Positions 17,920 through 26,935 of a stretch of DNA of 64,000 bases are shown piece by piece. The notes beneath the pieces were generated by a model, which saw nothing but the letters and a program-made list of their open reading frames with translations, was not told the origin of the DNA and did not search any database. The DNA comes from Phyllobacterium sp. YR531 (GTDB lineage: Bacteria; Pseudomonadota; Alphaproteobacteria; Rhizobiales; Rhizobiaceae): NCBI RefSeq assembly GCF_000282595.1, contig NZ_AKIZ01000037.1, forward strand, positions 241,241 to 305,240, given 5' to 3'. The position numbers and the translations under genes are program-made. Each line of letters opens with the position of its first letter. Positions within the stretch are counted from its first letter, which is position 1.

Positions 17920-18233
17920 CGTGCCTGGATTGTGTAAACAAGCTATTGCTACTTTGGCGTTTATCGCTGCAACTTTCTGCGCCTCGGGGACGATTCACAG
18001 CGGCAGTGCCCGTGGCTGGCGGGCGTGGCTCATGCCGTGAATTTTTGCCAGATAGCGCCCCGGGAAATTCCGTTCCGGTTTCAGGCTTACAGATAGAAAC
18101 GAACCCGCTTCCAAAGAGAAGCATTACTGTTTCACGCCAAATCGTGAGTTTTACGAGCAAAACAGCAAAATTTGCGAGCAGAATTGTAACCGTGAATAGT
18201 ATTCTGGTTGTCCTTAGTAGAAACGCGCCAAAA
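17920..18233. other. Non-coding gap between pyk terminator and TPR gene
   Basis: About 310 bases without a gene that I can support. Short open frames exist on both strands but have skewed composition, no ribosome sites, and run through the pyk terminator or into the TPR gene. No tRNA-like cloverleaf or riboswitch core was seen. Confidence 0.5.
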
Positions 18234-18896
18234 TCAGGTGCGTTGGCCGGTCAATTCGTCAGCCAATTCACCGGCCTGCCTCTGGGCATCGCGCATCATT
18301 GGATAAACATTGAGAACCTGCTCAAACGCCCCTAGCGCAGCTTCCTTTCGACCGGTTTCTTTAAGAATCGCCGCCATGCCTGCCATGGCCCCGAAGTGCC
18401 TTGGTTCAAGCGCCAACGTCTTCTGGATATCTGCCATGGCGCGCCCGTAATCATTGGTCACATAATTGAGTGTAGCACGGCGATTCCACCCCTCGGCGTA
18501 ATCCGGCTTCATGACAATGACCTGATCGAGAAAGTCCAGCGCCACGGAATACTTCTTATCTTCCATAGCCTTAGCGGCCCAGCCCATCATAAGGTCAATA
18601 CTGGCGCTGCCTGAATTCTGCCATTGTGTCTGGATTTGCGAGGCAATACGCGATGCTTTCATCGGATTGCTTTCCCGCTTCAATTGACCGAATAGCTCGT
18701 CCAGCCGCACGATGCGTTTTTCAGCCAACGTTTTTCCGGGCAATGCTGCCTGTTGCAGCGTAGGAGATGGTTCTTGTGAAGGAGATTTCTGCTGCGTATT
18801 GGCCTTGCCCTGCGTGTCACTACTCTCCTGAGCCATTGAAATCATTGGCGAAAGAGACAGGACCGACACAAGGAGAATAGCAAAAACGTTCCGCAT
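18234..18896 (-). CDS. Secreted TPR-repeat protein
   Basis: This 220-aa protein has an N-terminal signal peptide (VFAILLVSVLSLSPMISMA) and a Gln/Ser/Pro-rich linker. From about residue 100 it carries at least three tetratricopeptide repeats (YSVALDFLDQVIVMKPDYAEGWNRRA, YGRAMADIQKTLALEPRHFGAMAGMA, KEAALGAFEQVLNVYP). It is probably a periplasmic or envelope scaffold; no partner is evident from the context. Confidence 0.85.
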   Translation of the reverse strand: MRNVFAILLVSVLSLSPMISMAQESSDTQGKANTQQKSPSQEPSPTLQQAALPGKTLAEKRIVRLDELFGQLKRESNPMKASRIASQIQTQWQNSGSASIDLMMGWAAKAMEDKKYSVALDFLDQVIVMKPDYAEGWNRRATLNYVTNDYGRAMADIQKTLALEPRHFGAMAGMAAILKETGRKEAALGAFEQVLNVYPMMRDAQRQAGELADELTGQRT

Positions 18897-18934
18897 GATA
18901 CGAAGCTTATTCCGTATCAGCGAAACGTCAAATG

Positions 18935-18953
18935 CAAAAAACCGTGAAACGGT
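18935..18953 (-). terminator. Terminator of rpmJ
   Basis: On the minus strand ACCGT-TTC-ACGGT is followed by a run of six T residues, starting a few bases after the rpmJ stop. Confidence 0.7.
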
Positions 18954-18958
18954 AAAGA

Positions 18959-19084
18959 TCAGCCCTGGCGTGCTTTAAAGCGCGGAGCAGTCTTGTTGAT
19001 GATGTACATGCGGCCCTTGCGACGGACCAGCTGATTGTCACGATGACGGGCCTTGAGAGCCTTAAGCGAATTCTTGATCTTCAT
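18959..19084 (-). CDS. rpmJ: 50S ribosomal protein L36
   Basis: The minus-strand frame encodes 41 residues beginning [17 protein letters not shown] and ending in PRFKARQG, the bacterial L36 pattern. It has no cysteines, so it is the zinc-free (C-minus) form rather than the zinc-ribbon type. The gene is monocistronic, with a hairpin-plus-T-run terminator directly downstream. Confidence 0.93.
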   Translation of the reverse strand: MKIKNSLKALKARHRDNQLVRRKGRMYIINKTAPRFKARQG

Positions 19085-19251
19085 TTCAGCACCGGTATCT
19101 TTACGCCCGAAACCGGGCACCAATAAAAAGCGCGCCTATAAAGCGCGCCGGAAACACGTTGCGGGGAAATAGCCAATGAATGCCCGCATTGTCAACTCCC
19201 ATCCCGCGATTCATCTTATGATTCCGCGAGAAAACTTGTCTTTTCCCGCAA

Positions 19252-20325
19252 TTAGAGGCGTTTGGTGATACGAGTCACATGGCCCATCTTGCGGCCGGGG
19301 CGTGCTTCGGCCTTGCCGTAGAGATGTATCACTGCTCCCGTTTCCTTAAGCAGGTCCGGCACGCGGTCAATGTCATCCCCGATGAGATTTTCCATCACGC
19401 AATCGGAATGACGCCGCGTATCGCCAAGCGGAAGGCCGGTGATTGCACGTATATGCTGCTCGAATTGCGAAATGGCGCAGGCTGCCTCCGTCCAGTGCCC
19501 GGAATTGTGCACACGAGGTGCAAACTCATTGGCAAGCAATGTCCCATTAGCAAGCGCGAAGAATTCCATGCCGAGAACACCGACATAGTTCAATCCTTCC
19601 AATAGCTTACGTGCCGCATCGGCTGCCAGACCAGCAATGGTCGACGAAACCGAAACGGGAACAGTGGAGCTGGCGAGAATACCGTCTTTGTGGACGTTCT
19701 CGGCAATGTCATAGATGCGGATGTTGCCGGACTCATCGCGCGCTGCGATGACCGAAATCTCATGTGTAAAATCAACCAGAGCCTCAAGAATCGAAGGCGC
19801 ATTGCCAACGGCTGCAAATCCGGCCTTGGCTGTCTCGCCCGGCACACCCGAAAACTTCGCCTGGCCTTTTCCATCATAGCCAAAGCGGCGGGTCTTGAGG
19901 ATGCCCTTGCCATCGAATGCAAGCAATGCAGCTTCCAGTTCCACCTCGTTCTCAACAACGCGCCATTGCGCCGTCTGAATACCAAGCTTGTTGAGGAAGC
20001 GCTTTTCCGTAACCCGATCCTGCGAAACTTTCAGTGCTTCGGCAGGCGGAAATACAGGTCTGGTCTCACTCAGAAGCTCTGCGGAATCCACCGGCACATT
20101 CTCGAACTCGTAGGTGATGACATCGCTTAGTTCCGCCAATCGCTCCAGGGCATTTGGATCATCATAGGCAGCGACGATCACCTCATTTGCGACCTGTGCA
20201 GCAGGGCAATCTTCCTGCGGTTCCAGTATCACTGTCCTGTAACCGAGACGCGCCGCGGCCATTGCCAGCATACGCCCGAGTTGACCGCCACCAATTATAC
20301 CGATTGTCGAACCTGCAGAAATCAT
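19252..20325 (-). CDS. purK: N5-carboxyaminoimidazole ribonucleotide synthase
   Basis: This 357-aa ATP-grasp enzyme carboxylates aminoimidazole ribonucleotide with bicarbonate and ATP to N5-CAIR in purine synthesis. It begins with GIIGGGQLGRMLAMAAARLG, contains YEFENVP and GILKTRRFGYDGKGQ, and has the FALANGTLLANEFAPRVHNSGHWT metal/ATP motif. It follows purE after 2 bp, forming the usual purEK pair. Confidence 0.96.
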   Translation of the reverse strand: MISAGSTIGIIGGGQLGRMLAMAAARLGYRTVILEPQEDCPAAQVANEVIVAAYDDPNALERLAELSDVITYEFENVPVDSAELLSETRPVFPPAEALKVSQDRVTEKRFLNKLGIQTAQWRVVENEVELEAALLAFDGKGILKTRRFGYDGKGQAKFSGVPGETAKAGFAAVGNAPSILEALVDFTHEISVIAARDESGNIRIYDIAENVHKDGILASSTVPVSVSSTIAGLAADAARKLLEGLNYVGVLGMEFFALANGTLLANEFAPRVHNSGHWTEAACAISQFEQHIRAITGLPLGDTRRHSDCVMENLIGDDIDRVPDLLKETGAVIHLYGKAEARPGRKMGHVTRITKRL

Positions 20326-20327
20326 TC

Positions 20328-20825
20328 TTACGCCTCGTCGGATGGCCGCAAGGCGACCTTCTCACTCTGTGCCTGCCGGAAACCATCAAGCCGCTTTGCC
20401 AGTTCCGCATCGTTCAGAGCCAGAACCGCCGCCGCCAGCAATGCAGCATTGATTGCGCCTGCCCGGCCAATTGCCAGCGTGCCCACAGGTATGCCCGCTG
20501 GCATTTGAACGATGGAAAGAAGTGAATCCTGACCCGAAAGTGCTTTCGACTCCACCGGAACGCCAAACACTGGCAGAGGCGTCATGGATGCGGCCATGCC
20601 CGGCAAGTGTGCAGCACCGCCAGCACCCGCAATAATGACTTTGAAACCCGTTTCGCGTGCTGTTTTTGCGAATTCCACCAGTCTGTCAGGCGTCCGGTGC
20701 GCCGAAACAATTCTGTCGTCGTGGGAAATACCCAGGCTGTCCAACGTTTCAGCCGCATGACGCATGGTCGCCCAATCGGACTGGCTTCCCATAATGATTG
20801 CTACGTCAGCACGTGTATCAGCCAT
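20328..20825 (-). CDS. purE: N5-carboxyaminoimidazole ribonucleotide mutase
   Basis: This 165-aa class I PurE moves the carboxyl group of N5-CAIR to C4, giving CAIR. The N-terminal [12 protein letters not shown] motif, SAHRTPDRL with the catalytic His, and [13 protein letters not shown] are all present. It is the first gene of the purEK operon. Confidence 0.96.
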   Translation of the reverse strand: MADTRADVAIIMGSQSDWATMRHAAETLDSLGISHDDRIVSAHRTPDRLVEFAKTARETGFKVIIAGAGGAAHLPGMAASMTPLPVFGVPVESKALSGQDSLLSIVQMPAGIPVGTLAIGRAGAINAALLAAAVLALNDAELAKRLDGFRQAQSEKVALRPSDEA

Positions 20826-20916
20826 TGAGCTTCCTCTAATAACGGAATGGGGGGATTAGTGCAAAAGCAGGAAGGCTGCAAGCACAAGTCACAGCACTGC
20901 AGATTGCCCTTTTATA

Positions 20917-21120
20917 TCAGGCTATTATGTCCGGGATAATTTTGTCTTCAAGCTCGATGAGCTTGTCTTTGATAATGAGTTTCTTCTTTTTCATGCGCTG
21001 GATACGCAGCTGATCGCAACCAACCTGGATCATTGCTTGTATGGCTGCATCAAAGTCCAGATGCTCTTGCTTCAATCTTGCGACTGCCAATCGAATGTCA
21101 GCCTGATCTTGATCGGACAT
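20917..21120 (-). CDS. DUF465 (YdcH-like) small helical protein
   Basis: This is a 67-aa coiled-coil protein of the DUF465/YdcH family: RLKQEHLDFDAAIQAM, then QLRIQRMKKKKLIIKDKLIELED, a basic hinge between two helices. The function of the family is unknown. A shorter relative is encoded divergently at 21344, making this a paralogous pair around a shared promoter region. Confidence 0.85.
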   Translation of the reverse strand: MSDQDQADIRLAVARLKQEHLDFDAAIQAMIQVGCDQLRIQRMKKKKLIIKDKLIELEDKIIPDIIA

Positions 21121-21265
21121 GCAGTGATTCCCGGTATTTTGCAGTAGAATTGTCGAATGCGGTCCGGAGCAACACTGTCACCTGCCGGTATGCCGCAATA
21201 TCACATTTCATGTGACAATAAAATCCTGCGAAACATATTCGACAATTGCTTGAAGTAGTGGCAGA

Positions 21266-21283
21266 GTGTCACGGCTCTGTCAC
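21266..21283 (+). promoter_or_regulatory. Pho box upstream of DUF465 gene
   Basis: GTGTCAC-GGCT-CTGTCAC gives two near-consensus PhoB half-sites with an 11-bp period, on the same strand as the gene. It ends 60 bp before the ATG at 21344, close to the 55 bp and 56 bp seen at pstS and the phytase-like gene. Confidence 0.72.
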
Positions 21284-21343
21284 AAAGCCCCCACTGGCCG
21301 ACAGAGGATTACGAGCAAGGAAACCAACCAAGGGAGAAGCCGC

Positions 21344-21523
21344 ATGGCCATTGAGTCTCATCTTGAAACGCTTGAACGTAAGCACGGAGCACTCGAAAAA
21401 GAGATTTCCGATGCCCTGCTAAGTCCCGCCACGGACGATCTTAAGATTAGCGACCTCAAGCGTCGCAAGCTTGTGCTGAAAGAGCAGATCGAAAAAATAC
21501 GTACGCTCGTCACTCACCACTGA
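21344..21523 (+). CDS. DUF465 (YdcH-like) small protein, predicted Pho regulon member
   Basis: From the ATG at 21344 (AGGGAGAAG ribosome site) this is a 59-aa helical-hairpin protein: SHLETLERKHGALEKEISDAL, then ISDLKRRKLVLKEQIEKI. It matches DUF465, with the basic KRRKL hinge conserved. Longer upstream extensions of the frame are not supported, because they would read through the Pho box. The Pho box suggests induction by phosphate starvation; what the protein binds is unknown. A terminator follows. Confidence 0.85.
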   Translation: MAIESHLETLERKHGALEKEISDALLSPATDDLKISDLKRRKLVLKEQIEKIRTLVTHH

Positions 21524-21589
21524 ATGACTCCGGGTCGCAAGGCAGAACAGACCCCGAATTCCGCTTGAGTATATCAAGCGATAGATCCG

Positions 21590-21624
21590 AAAACCCGGCA
21601 CGTCTGGTCAGACAGCCGGGTTTT
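21590..21624. terminator. Bidirectional terminator between convergent genes
   Basis: AAAACCCGGC and GCCGGGTTTT flank a 15-nt loop. A/T tracts lie on both sides, so it can serve the DUF465 gene (+) and the ArsR-type gene (-). Confidence 0.8.
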
Positions 21625-21637
21625 CATGTCTCCAGGA

Positions 21638-21901
21638 CTATTCATTCCAGAATTGATCAAGCCATAAATTTAAATGGAAAAAACCACTGTCATCGACCGC
21701 GTAGATGCGGCGCGTACCTTCGGATTTGACTGATACCAGCTGCGCATCCAGCAAGGCCTTGAGGTGCTGGGATACCGCAGGTCTCGATATGGGGAGGCCG
21801 GATGCAAGTTCATTCACGGTTTTTGGGCCCCGCCTCAGCTCCTCCAGAAGGTACCGGCGGTTTGGATCAGAAATTGCAACGAAAGCATCTGTTTCGACCA
21901 T
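21638..21901 (-). CDS. ArsR family winged-helix regulator
   Basis: This is an 87-aa ArsR/SmtB-type winged-helix protein: AISDPNRRYLLEELRRGPKTVNELASGLPISRPAVSQHLKALLDAQLV, then the wing KSEGTRRIYAV. No metal-binding Cys motif (such as ELCVCDL) is present, so it is likely of the non-metal, SRPBCC- or lipid-associated subclass. It lies directly downstream of the MFS gene on the same strand, with a 53-bp gap. Confidence 0.87.
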   Translation of the reverse strand: MVETDAFVAISDPNRRYLLEELRRGPKTVNELASGLPISRPAVSQHLKALLDAQLVSVKSEGTRRIYAVDDSGFFHLNLWLDQFWNE

Positions 21902-21954
21902 GCTGGAGTTTCGGTTTAAATTACCAGCAATGTCAACGAATTTCGTCTTGGTCG

Positions 21955-23196
21955 CTATTCTGGTAAGGTCTCCGCGCGAGGATCGAGCCTGACACCTTCC
22001 GGCGTTGCACGTTCCGAATGTACTGACTGAAAATTATCCCTCAGTTCCACCGGCACAGGTGCCCGCATGCGCGAGCGGATGATCGCATGACACATGATGG
22101 TAGCGTGTGCCAACGCCGTAATTGCAAACAGGCCTTCCGCGCCGATCGTCTCCATGGCCCAAGCACCCAAGACCGGACCGATCATCGTGCCGAAACCGTA
22201 GAGCAGAAGCAGGCCGCTGGTGACCTTGACGAAGTTTTCAGAGTCCGAAAAATCATTGGCGTGGGCAACAGCCACGGGATAGAGCGTATAAGCCAGCCCG
22301 CCATAAATCGCAGTCATGATCAGAATGATCGTGGCGTGGCGTGGCGCAATAAGGAAAATCAGAAGGCCGATCAAGGCAGCCGCACCACCCACGAAGGCCA
22401 GCACATAACGCCGATCGGTACGATCAGACATGCGACCGACCGGAATCTGCATCAACGCACCGCCCAGAACGGACGCACTCATCATCAATGCGATTTCACC
22501 CACCGAAATACCTGTCGCCGCGCCATAAACCGCGCCAAGCGTACCAAATGCACCATTGGCAACACCGATGAGAATACAGCCAAGGAAAGCCACAGGGGAA
22601 TTCCGGTAAAGTGCCCGCAGATCAAGCTGAACTTCCGTCAGCGGTTTCGGACTGCTCGCCGTTGAAATGGCCGTTGGAATGAGGGCAAGACAAAACAGGA
22701 TGCCTGACAGCATGAAGAATGTGCCGTTATGTACGTCCCCAAAACCGATCATAAGCTGACCGACAGTTATCGAGCCGAAGTTCACCACCATATAAAGACC
22801 GAAAATCTGACCGCGATTGGCATTGGTTGCACGTTCGTTCAGCCAGCTTTCAATCACCATGTAGGAGCCGGCCATCGCAAAACCTGTGAGTGCTCTCAAT
22901 ATGATCCAGGCCGTGGAATCCACCAGAATGCCGGTCATCAATGCTACGATGGCCGCTATCGCCGCAAAAGCACTGAAAGCACGCACATGCCCCACCCGCC
23001 TGACCAGGCGTGGAGCAAGCAAACACGCAGTTATAAAACCTCCGGCCCATGCCGTTCCCAGCAGACCAAGTGATGTCGTCGAGAATCCTTCAGCGCCTCC
23101 GCGCAATGGCAGCAGCAAGCCATGCAGACCCGAAGCCATGACGAGAAAGGATGTGCCGCATAAAAGCGCGAAGACCTGGATGAATGAACGAAACAC
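21955..23196 (-). CDS. MFS transporter (YcaD-like)
   Basis: This 413-aa major facilitator protein has about twelve membrane helices, the loop GLLGTAWAGGFITACLLAPRLVRRVGHVRAF and a matching C-terminal half motif (GRMSDRTDRRYVL). The long relatively hydrophilic C-terminal tail begins after about residue 385. The sequence resembles the YcaD-like group, whose substrates are unknown. No partner gene indicates the substrate. Confidence 0.85.
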   Translation of the reverse strand: MFRSFIQVFALLCGTSFLVMASGLHGLLLPLRGGAEGFSTTSLGLLGTAWAGGFITACLLAPRLVRRVGHVRAFSAFAAIAAIVALMTGILVDSTAWIILRALTGFAMAGSYMVIESWLNERATNANRGQIFGLYMVVNFGSITVGQLMIGFGDVHNGTFFMLSGILFCLALIPTAISTASSPKPLTEVQLDLRALYRNSPVAFLGCILIGVANGAFGTLGAVYGAATGISVGEIALMMSASVLGGALMQIPVGRMSDRTDRRYVLAFVGGAAALIGLLIFLIAPRHATIILIMTAIYGGLAYTLYPVAVAHANDFSDSENFVKVTSGLLLLYGFGTMIGPVLGAWAMETIGAEGLFAITALAHATIMCHAIIRSRMRAPVPVELRDNFQSVHSERATPEGVRLDPRAETLPE

Positions 23197-23308
23197 AAGA
23201 GATCCTTCGAACGAATCGGCTGGAACCAGCTTTTGACTGGCCGGGATGTAACTTTGTCTCGGTTATCAATGCGGAGACTTCATGGCACCCGCATCAAATC
23301 GAAGTCGC

Positions 23309-23494
23309 TCAACGAAAAAAGGCTTCCGCAGCCATCTTGCTGTCACCCTTACGCGAACGCTCCTCTTCGAGCCGGGTAATCTCGCCGCGCAACAAGGCTA
23401 TACGTTCATCAATGTCTCCCACGGAAAGCAAAGACAGGTCCTGACCGATATCATGAACAGTCTTGCGTCGTGGCTCTTCGTCGAAAAGTGACAT
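23309..23494 (-). CDS. DUF1192 small protein
   Basis: From the ATG at 23494 (GGAGGAAAG site) this is a 61-aa protein with the DUF1192 pattern SLFDEEPRRKTVHDIGQDLSLLSVGDIDERIALLRGEITRLEEE. It is a short conserved alphaproteobacterial coiled-coil protein without assigned function. The longer frame from 23623 overlaps the next promoter and was rejected. It is divergent from the quinone oxidoreductase gene. Confidence 0.85.
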   Translation of the reverse strand: MSLFDEEPRRKTVHDIGQDLSLLSVGDIDERIALLRGEITRLEEERSRKGDSKMAAEAFFR

Positions 23495-23589
23495 TCTTTC
23501 CTCCACTTGTCGGTCTAGTGGGATAGGATACATTCCAACTGCTTGGAATTGCAAATTATTCCAGCGAATCAATATTAGGGAAGTGCATA

Positions 23590-24594
23590 ATGGCTGAACA
23601 GATTCCAACAGTAATGACGGCAATCGAGATCAGCTCGCCCGGCGGTCCAAGGGTTCTCAAAACAGCCGAGCGTCCTGTTCCCATCCCGAAACCTGGTGAA
23701 CTTCTCGTGCAGGTACGATCTGCCGGAGTTAACCGCCCTGACGTTTTGCAGAGACAAGGCCATTATCCACCGCCTGCGGGAGCCTCCGATATTCCGGGAT
23801 TGGAAATCGCGGGCGATGTCATTGCAACAGGCGAAGGCGTCACGCGCTTCCGTGTTGGCGAGCGGATTACGGCATTGGTTCCCGGCGGCGGCTATGCCCA
23901 GTATTGTACTGTTCATGAAACCAATGCGCTGCCGATTCCGGCGGGCTATGGCTACATCGAAGCAGCAGCCATTCCAGAGACCTTTTTTACCGTGTGGCAC
24001 AATGTTTTTGAGCGTGGTGCTTTGCAAGCCGGCGAGAACTTTCTCGTTCATGGCGGTTCATCTGGCATTGGTACGACTGCCATTCAACTCGCCAAGGCTT
24101 TTGGGGCAACTGTGTTTACGACAGCTGGCTCCGATGCCAAATGTGAAGCGTGTGTCAGGCTCGGTGCAGACCATGCCATCAACTATCGCGATGAGGATTT
24201 TGTCGAAGTCATTAAGCGGATTACCGATGGCAGAGGCATTGATCTGACCCTCGATATGGTCGGCGGCGATTACATCGGACGCAATTATGACGTGGCGGCG
24301 ATTGACGGCCGTATCGTTCAGATTGCTTTCCTTAACGGGGCAAAAGCGACGACGGATATTACCAAGCTCATGGTAAAACGACTGCAGCATACCGGCTCGA
24401 CACTAAGAACCCGGACAATCGAGTTCAAGGCCGGGATAGCCCGGGAACTTGAAGTAAAAGTCTGGCCGCTTCTGGCAGAACGCAAAGTCGCGCCAGTGAT
24501 CGACATTGTTTACCCGCTGCATGAGGCCTGGCGTGCGCATGAACGCATGGAAGATGGTCAGCATATAGGCAAGATCGTGCTCGATGTGAGCTAA
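23590..24594 (+). CDS. NAD(P)H quinone oxidoreductase, PIG3 family
   Basis: This 334-aa zinc-free medium-chain dehydrogenase has the N-terminal GroES-like domain (RSAGVNRPDVLQRQGHYPPPAGASDIPGLEIAGDV) and the Rossmann part with VHGGSSGIGTTAIQLAKAFG. That is the PIG3/quinone reductase signature. It probably reduces quinones or reactive alkenes using NADPH. It is monocistronic, with a strong bidirectional terminator immediately after. Confidence 0.92.
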   Translation: MAEQIPTVMTAIEISSPGGPRVLKTAERPVPIPKPGELLVQVRSAGVNRPDVLQRQGHYPPPAGASDIPGLEIAGDVIATGEGVTRFRVGERITALVPGGGYAQYCTVHETNALPIPAGYGYIEAAAIPETFFTVWHNVFERGALQAGENFLVHGGSSGIGTTAIQLAKAFGATVFTTAGSDAKCEACVRLGADHAINYRDEDFVEVIKRITDGRGIDLTLDMVGGDYIGRNYDVAAIDGRIVQIAFLNGAKATTDITKLMVKRLQHTGSTLRTRTIEFKAGIARELEVKVWPLLAERKVAPVIDIVYPLHEAWRAHERMEDGQHIGKIVLDVS

Positions 24595-24606
24595 GGGTTG
24601 AGGCGC

Positions 24607-24636
24607 AAAAAGGCCGCGCAATAGGCGCGGCCTTTT
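24607..24636. terminator. Bidirectional terminator
   Basis: AAAAAGGCCGCGC and GCGCGGCCTTTTT around a 5-nt loop, between convergent genes. A/T runs on both sides make it work in both directions. Confidence 0.9.
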
Positions 24637-24651
24637 TCAATATTGCGGTGA

Positions 24652-26850
24652 TCAGTTCGTAGCCTGAACCTTGCCTATGCCGAAGAACAGTGTTTCGCCC
24701 GAAGAGTCATCAACACCATCATTGTCGGTCACGGCGTAGCCATTGCCATCAACATCTATGGCGAACCCTTCCAGCTTCTCAGGCACATAGCCATTGGCAC
24801 TCTTGAGATCGTCAATAAAGTCGTGCACGAGCACTTTTTCGACAACCGGTAATTTCTCACCGATCTTGGCAGGCTTGAGGCCTTCAAGCGCTACGCGATA
24901 TAGCCGCTTGTTCACAGCCTTGCTGCCGATCTGGTTGTCGCGTTCAATGATATAAAGCTGACCTTCATGTGCCGTGATTTCAGAAAGCCCGATCCAGCCT
25001 GCTTCAGTCTTATCCAAGGGGTAAGAAACAGCGCTCCATGCCTTGTCCTTGATGTTGTAGTTCAGCAGTTTGACAAAGCCCTTGTCGTCGTCTTTCCATT
25101 CACGTTGGATCGGCATCCACAACGTTGCCTCATCGCCCTCGCCGGTGCGCGTAATGCCCTCTAGTCCGAAACGGACCTGGTTTGGCAAAAGCTCTTCTGG
25201 AAGAGCGATTTCTTTCTTGATTTCACCCTTCTCATTCACGTTGAGAATTGCATGCGATACGAGCTTGGCCTGATCGCCTTCATTGGCCAACCAGAAACCG
25301 CCATTGCCATCCGTGGTAATGCCTTCAAGATCAAGCTTCTGGGCTGCCTGCCCACCGCGTTTGACCACAAGAGCTTCCGTGATTTTTGCCGGGCTCTGCT
25401 TTGCATCGATTGTAAAGATTGATGGCGCTGCGGAGTAGAACGAGTCCGACACGGCATAGAGCTTGCCTGCTTCCTTCAGATCAGCAACGAGACCCGACAA
25501 GGCACCCCATCCAAGCGGCGTTCCGTCATCGTTAGTCTTTGAAACGATCTGCGGATAGTTCGACTTCTGATCCTTGAGTTCGTAGATCATGACGTGGGAC
25601 CGCGCACCGCCATCTTCAACAAGATCCGCTTCGTTTGCGGTTACAAGCAGATTGCGCGACGGGATAGCCAGAACGCCCTCCGGGGCAATGCCCGATGCAA
25701 GCAATTGCACGAATTGCGGCTCAGCGCCTGTGTCTTTGTAGACGCCTACAATCGAGGCACGTTCGCTGGCAACGAAGAGGTAGTTTGTTTCGCCGAATTT
25801 GCCGACTTCAGCGCCTTCCAGTTCCACGCCCTTCTTGTTGCGCTTGTCCGGATAATGGCCAGCCTCGGCAATTTTATGTTCCAGTGACGGGCCGGACTCG
25901 TAAGCAACCTTGCCGTCTTTGGTGAAGATCGTGAAGCTGCGTGAGCCGCCCTTGTAGTCACCTTCATTGGCAACAACGATCCGGTTATTATCGAGCCACT
26001 TGATGGTGTCAGGCTCTCTCAGTACGCCCTTCGCACTGCCATCAAACTTGAGTGCTCCATCATTCTTCACGTCGATCTTTTCGAGATCAACAGTTCCGGC
26101 GGAGAAATGACTGGTAACCTTGCCGCTCGCTGCATCGACGATGGCGATGTGGTTATTTTCCTGCAACGTAACCGCAATCTGATTCTCGCTGTTGATCGAG
26201 ACGAACTCAGGTTCGGCATCCTCGGGAGCGATTTCGGAAAGCCCGGTCAGTTCAACGGTCTTCGCAGTTGCGCAATCAGGTGCGCCGTCCTTCAGCGAAA
26301 ATATTTTGAGATTGCCGCTCGGTAGCTGCGGAATTTCGCCATCATTCAGTTCTTCGTCGCGTTCATTTTCAATAGCAATCGCAGCGAAGGTTTTATCTGG
26401 GGAGATAGCGACGGAATCCGGCTGCCCGCCAAGATCACATGTAGCGATTACCTTACGTGACGCGAGGTCAACCACATCCAGACGACCCGATGGATTTACC
26501 TTGTCCTTCGATGTGTTGACGGCCGCAAGCACGTTGGCACCGACGGCGGCGACTGAGGTCGGCTCGCCATTCATCTTCAGCTGTCCAAGCGGCTGCGGCT
26601 TTGCAGCATCGGTTATATCGACAAATCCAATCGCGCCATTGGGGCTGTCGGAGTAGATAAGCGTCTTGCCATCTTCCGAAGCGGTTATGATTTCCGAAGA
26701 TGTCGCTTTTGACTGATCTGCATCTTTCGGCAAATTGGAGACGACGGGGAAGCTCGCAATCCGGTTGAAAACCGGCTCTGCCATTGCTGGCATTGCCACG
26801 GAAGCTGCCAGAATGGTCCAAAGACCAAGGGTAAGAGAACGATGCGACAT
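24652..26850 (-). CDS. Periplasmic esterase-like/phytase-family beta-propeller protein
   Basis: This 732-aa exported protein has a signal peptide ending near AMA-EP. The N-terminal half has beta-propeller-like repeats (TSVAAVGANVLAAVNTS, PDSVAISPDKTFAAIAIENE). The C-terminal half contains an esterase-like-activity-of-phytase domain (DLEGITTDGNGGFWLANEGDQ, RFGLEGITRTGEG, YVPEKLEGFAIDVDGNGYAVTDND) with Asp/Glu-rich loops suited to calcium. Enzyme activity has not been shown for this protein. A three-repeat Pho box 56 bp upstream makes it a predicted PhoB target, consistent with a role in taking phosphate from organic phosphoesters. Confidence 0.87.
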   Translation of the reverse strand: MSHRSLTLGLWTILAASVAMPAMAEPVFNRIASFPVVSNLPKDADQSKATSSEIITASEDGKTLIYSDSPNGAIGFVDITDAAKPQPLGQLKMNGEPTSVAAVGANVLAAVNTSKDKVNPSGRLDVVDLASRKVIATCDLGGQPDSVAISPDKTFAAIAIENERDEELNDGEIPQLPSGNLKIFSLKDGAPDCATAKTVELTGLSEIAPEDAEPEFVSINSENQIAVTLQENNHIAIVDAASGKVTSHFSAGTVDLEKIDVKNDGALKFDGSAKGVLREPDTIKWLDNNRIVVANEGDYKGGSRSFTIFTKDGKVAYESGPSLEHKIAEAGHYPDKRNKKGVELEGAEVGKFGETNYLFVASERASIVGVYKDTGAEPQFVQLLASGIAPEGVLAIPSRNLLVTANEADLVEDGGARSHVMIYELKDQKSNYPQIVSKTNDDGTPLGWGALSGLVADLKEAGKLYAVSDSFYSAAPSIFTIDAKQSPAKITEALVVKRGGQAAQKLDLEGITTDGNGGFWLANEGDQAKLVSHAILNVNEKGEIKKEIALPEELLPNQVRFGLEGITRTGEGDEATLWMPIQREWKDDDKGFVKLLNYNIKDKAWSAVSYPLDKTEAGWIGLSEITAHEGQLYIIERDNQIGSKAVNKRLYRVALEGLKPAKIGEKLPVVEKVLVHDFIDDLKSANGYVPEKLEGFAIDVDGNGYAVTDNDGVDDSSGETLFFGIGKVQATN

Positions 26851-26906
26851 TGGAACAATCTCCGGTTAATTTTAAGAGACTGATCGCGTGCATGTGTTGC
26901 AGCGTC

Positions 26907-26935
26907 ATGACGGTTGCATGACAGTTTGATGAAAC
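26907..26935 (-). promoter_or_regulatory. Extended Pho box upstream of the phytase-like gene
   Basis: On the minus strand CTGTCAT-GCAA-CCGTCAT is a near-perfect Pho box, and a degenerate third repeat (GTTTCAT) lies 11 bp further upstream. The core ends 56 bp before the ATG and points the same way as the gene. Confidence 0.85.

Noticed and set aside
17900..18335. Overlapping open frames of 86 and 129 codons after pyk
   Set aside because: They run through the pyk terminator or the TPR gene, have no ribosome sites, and look like chance frames.
19130..19152. GCGCGC…GCGCGC repeat near rpmJ
   Set aside because: The arms are self-palindromic and the stem is not extended; it is a direct repeat rather than a convincing hairpin.
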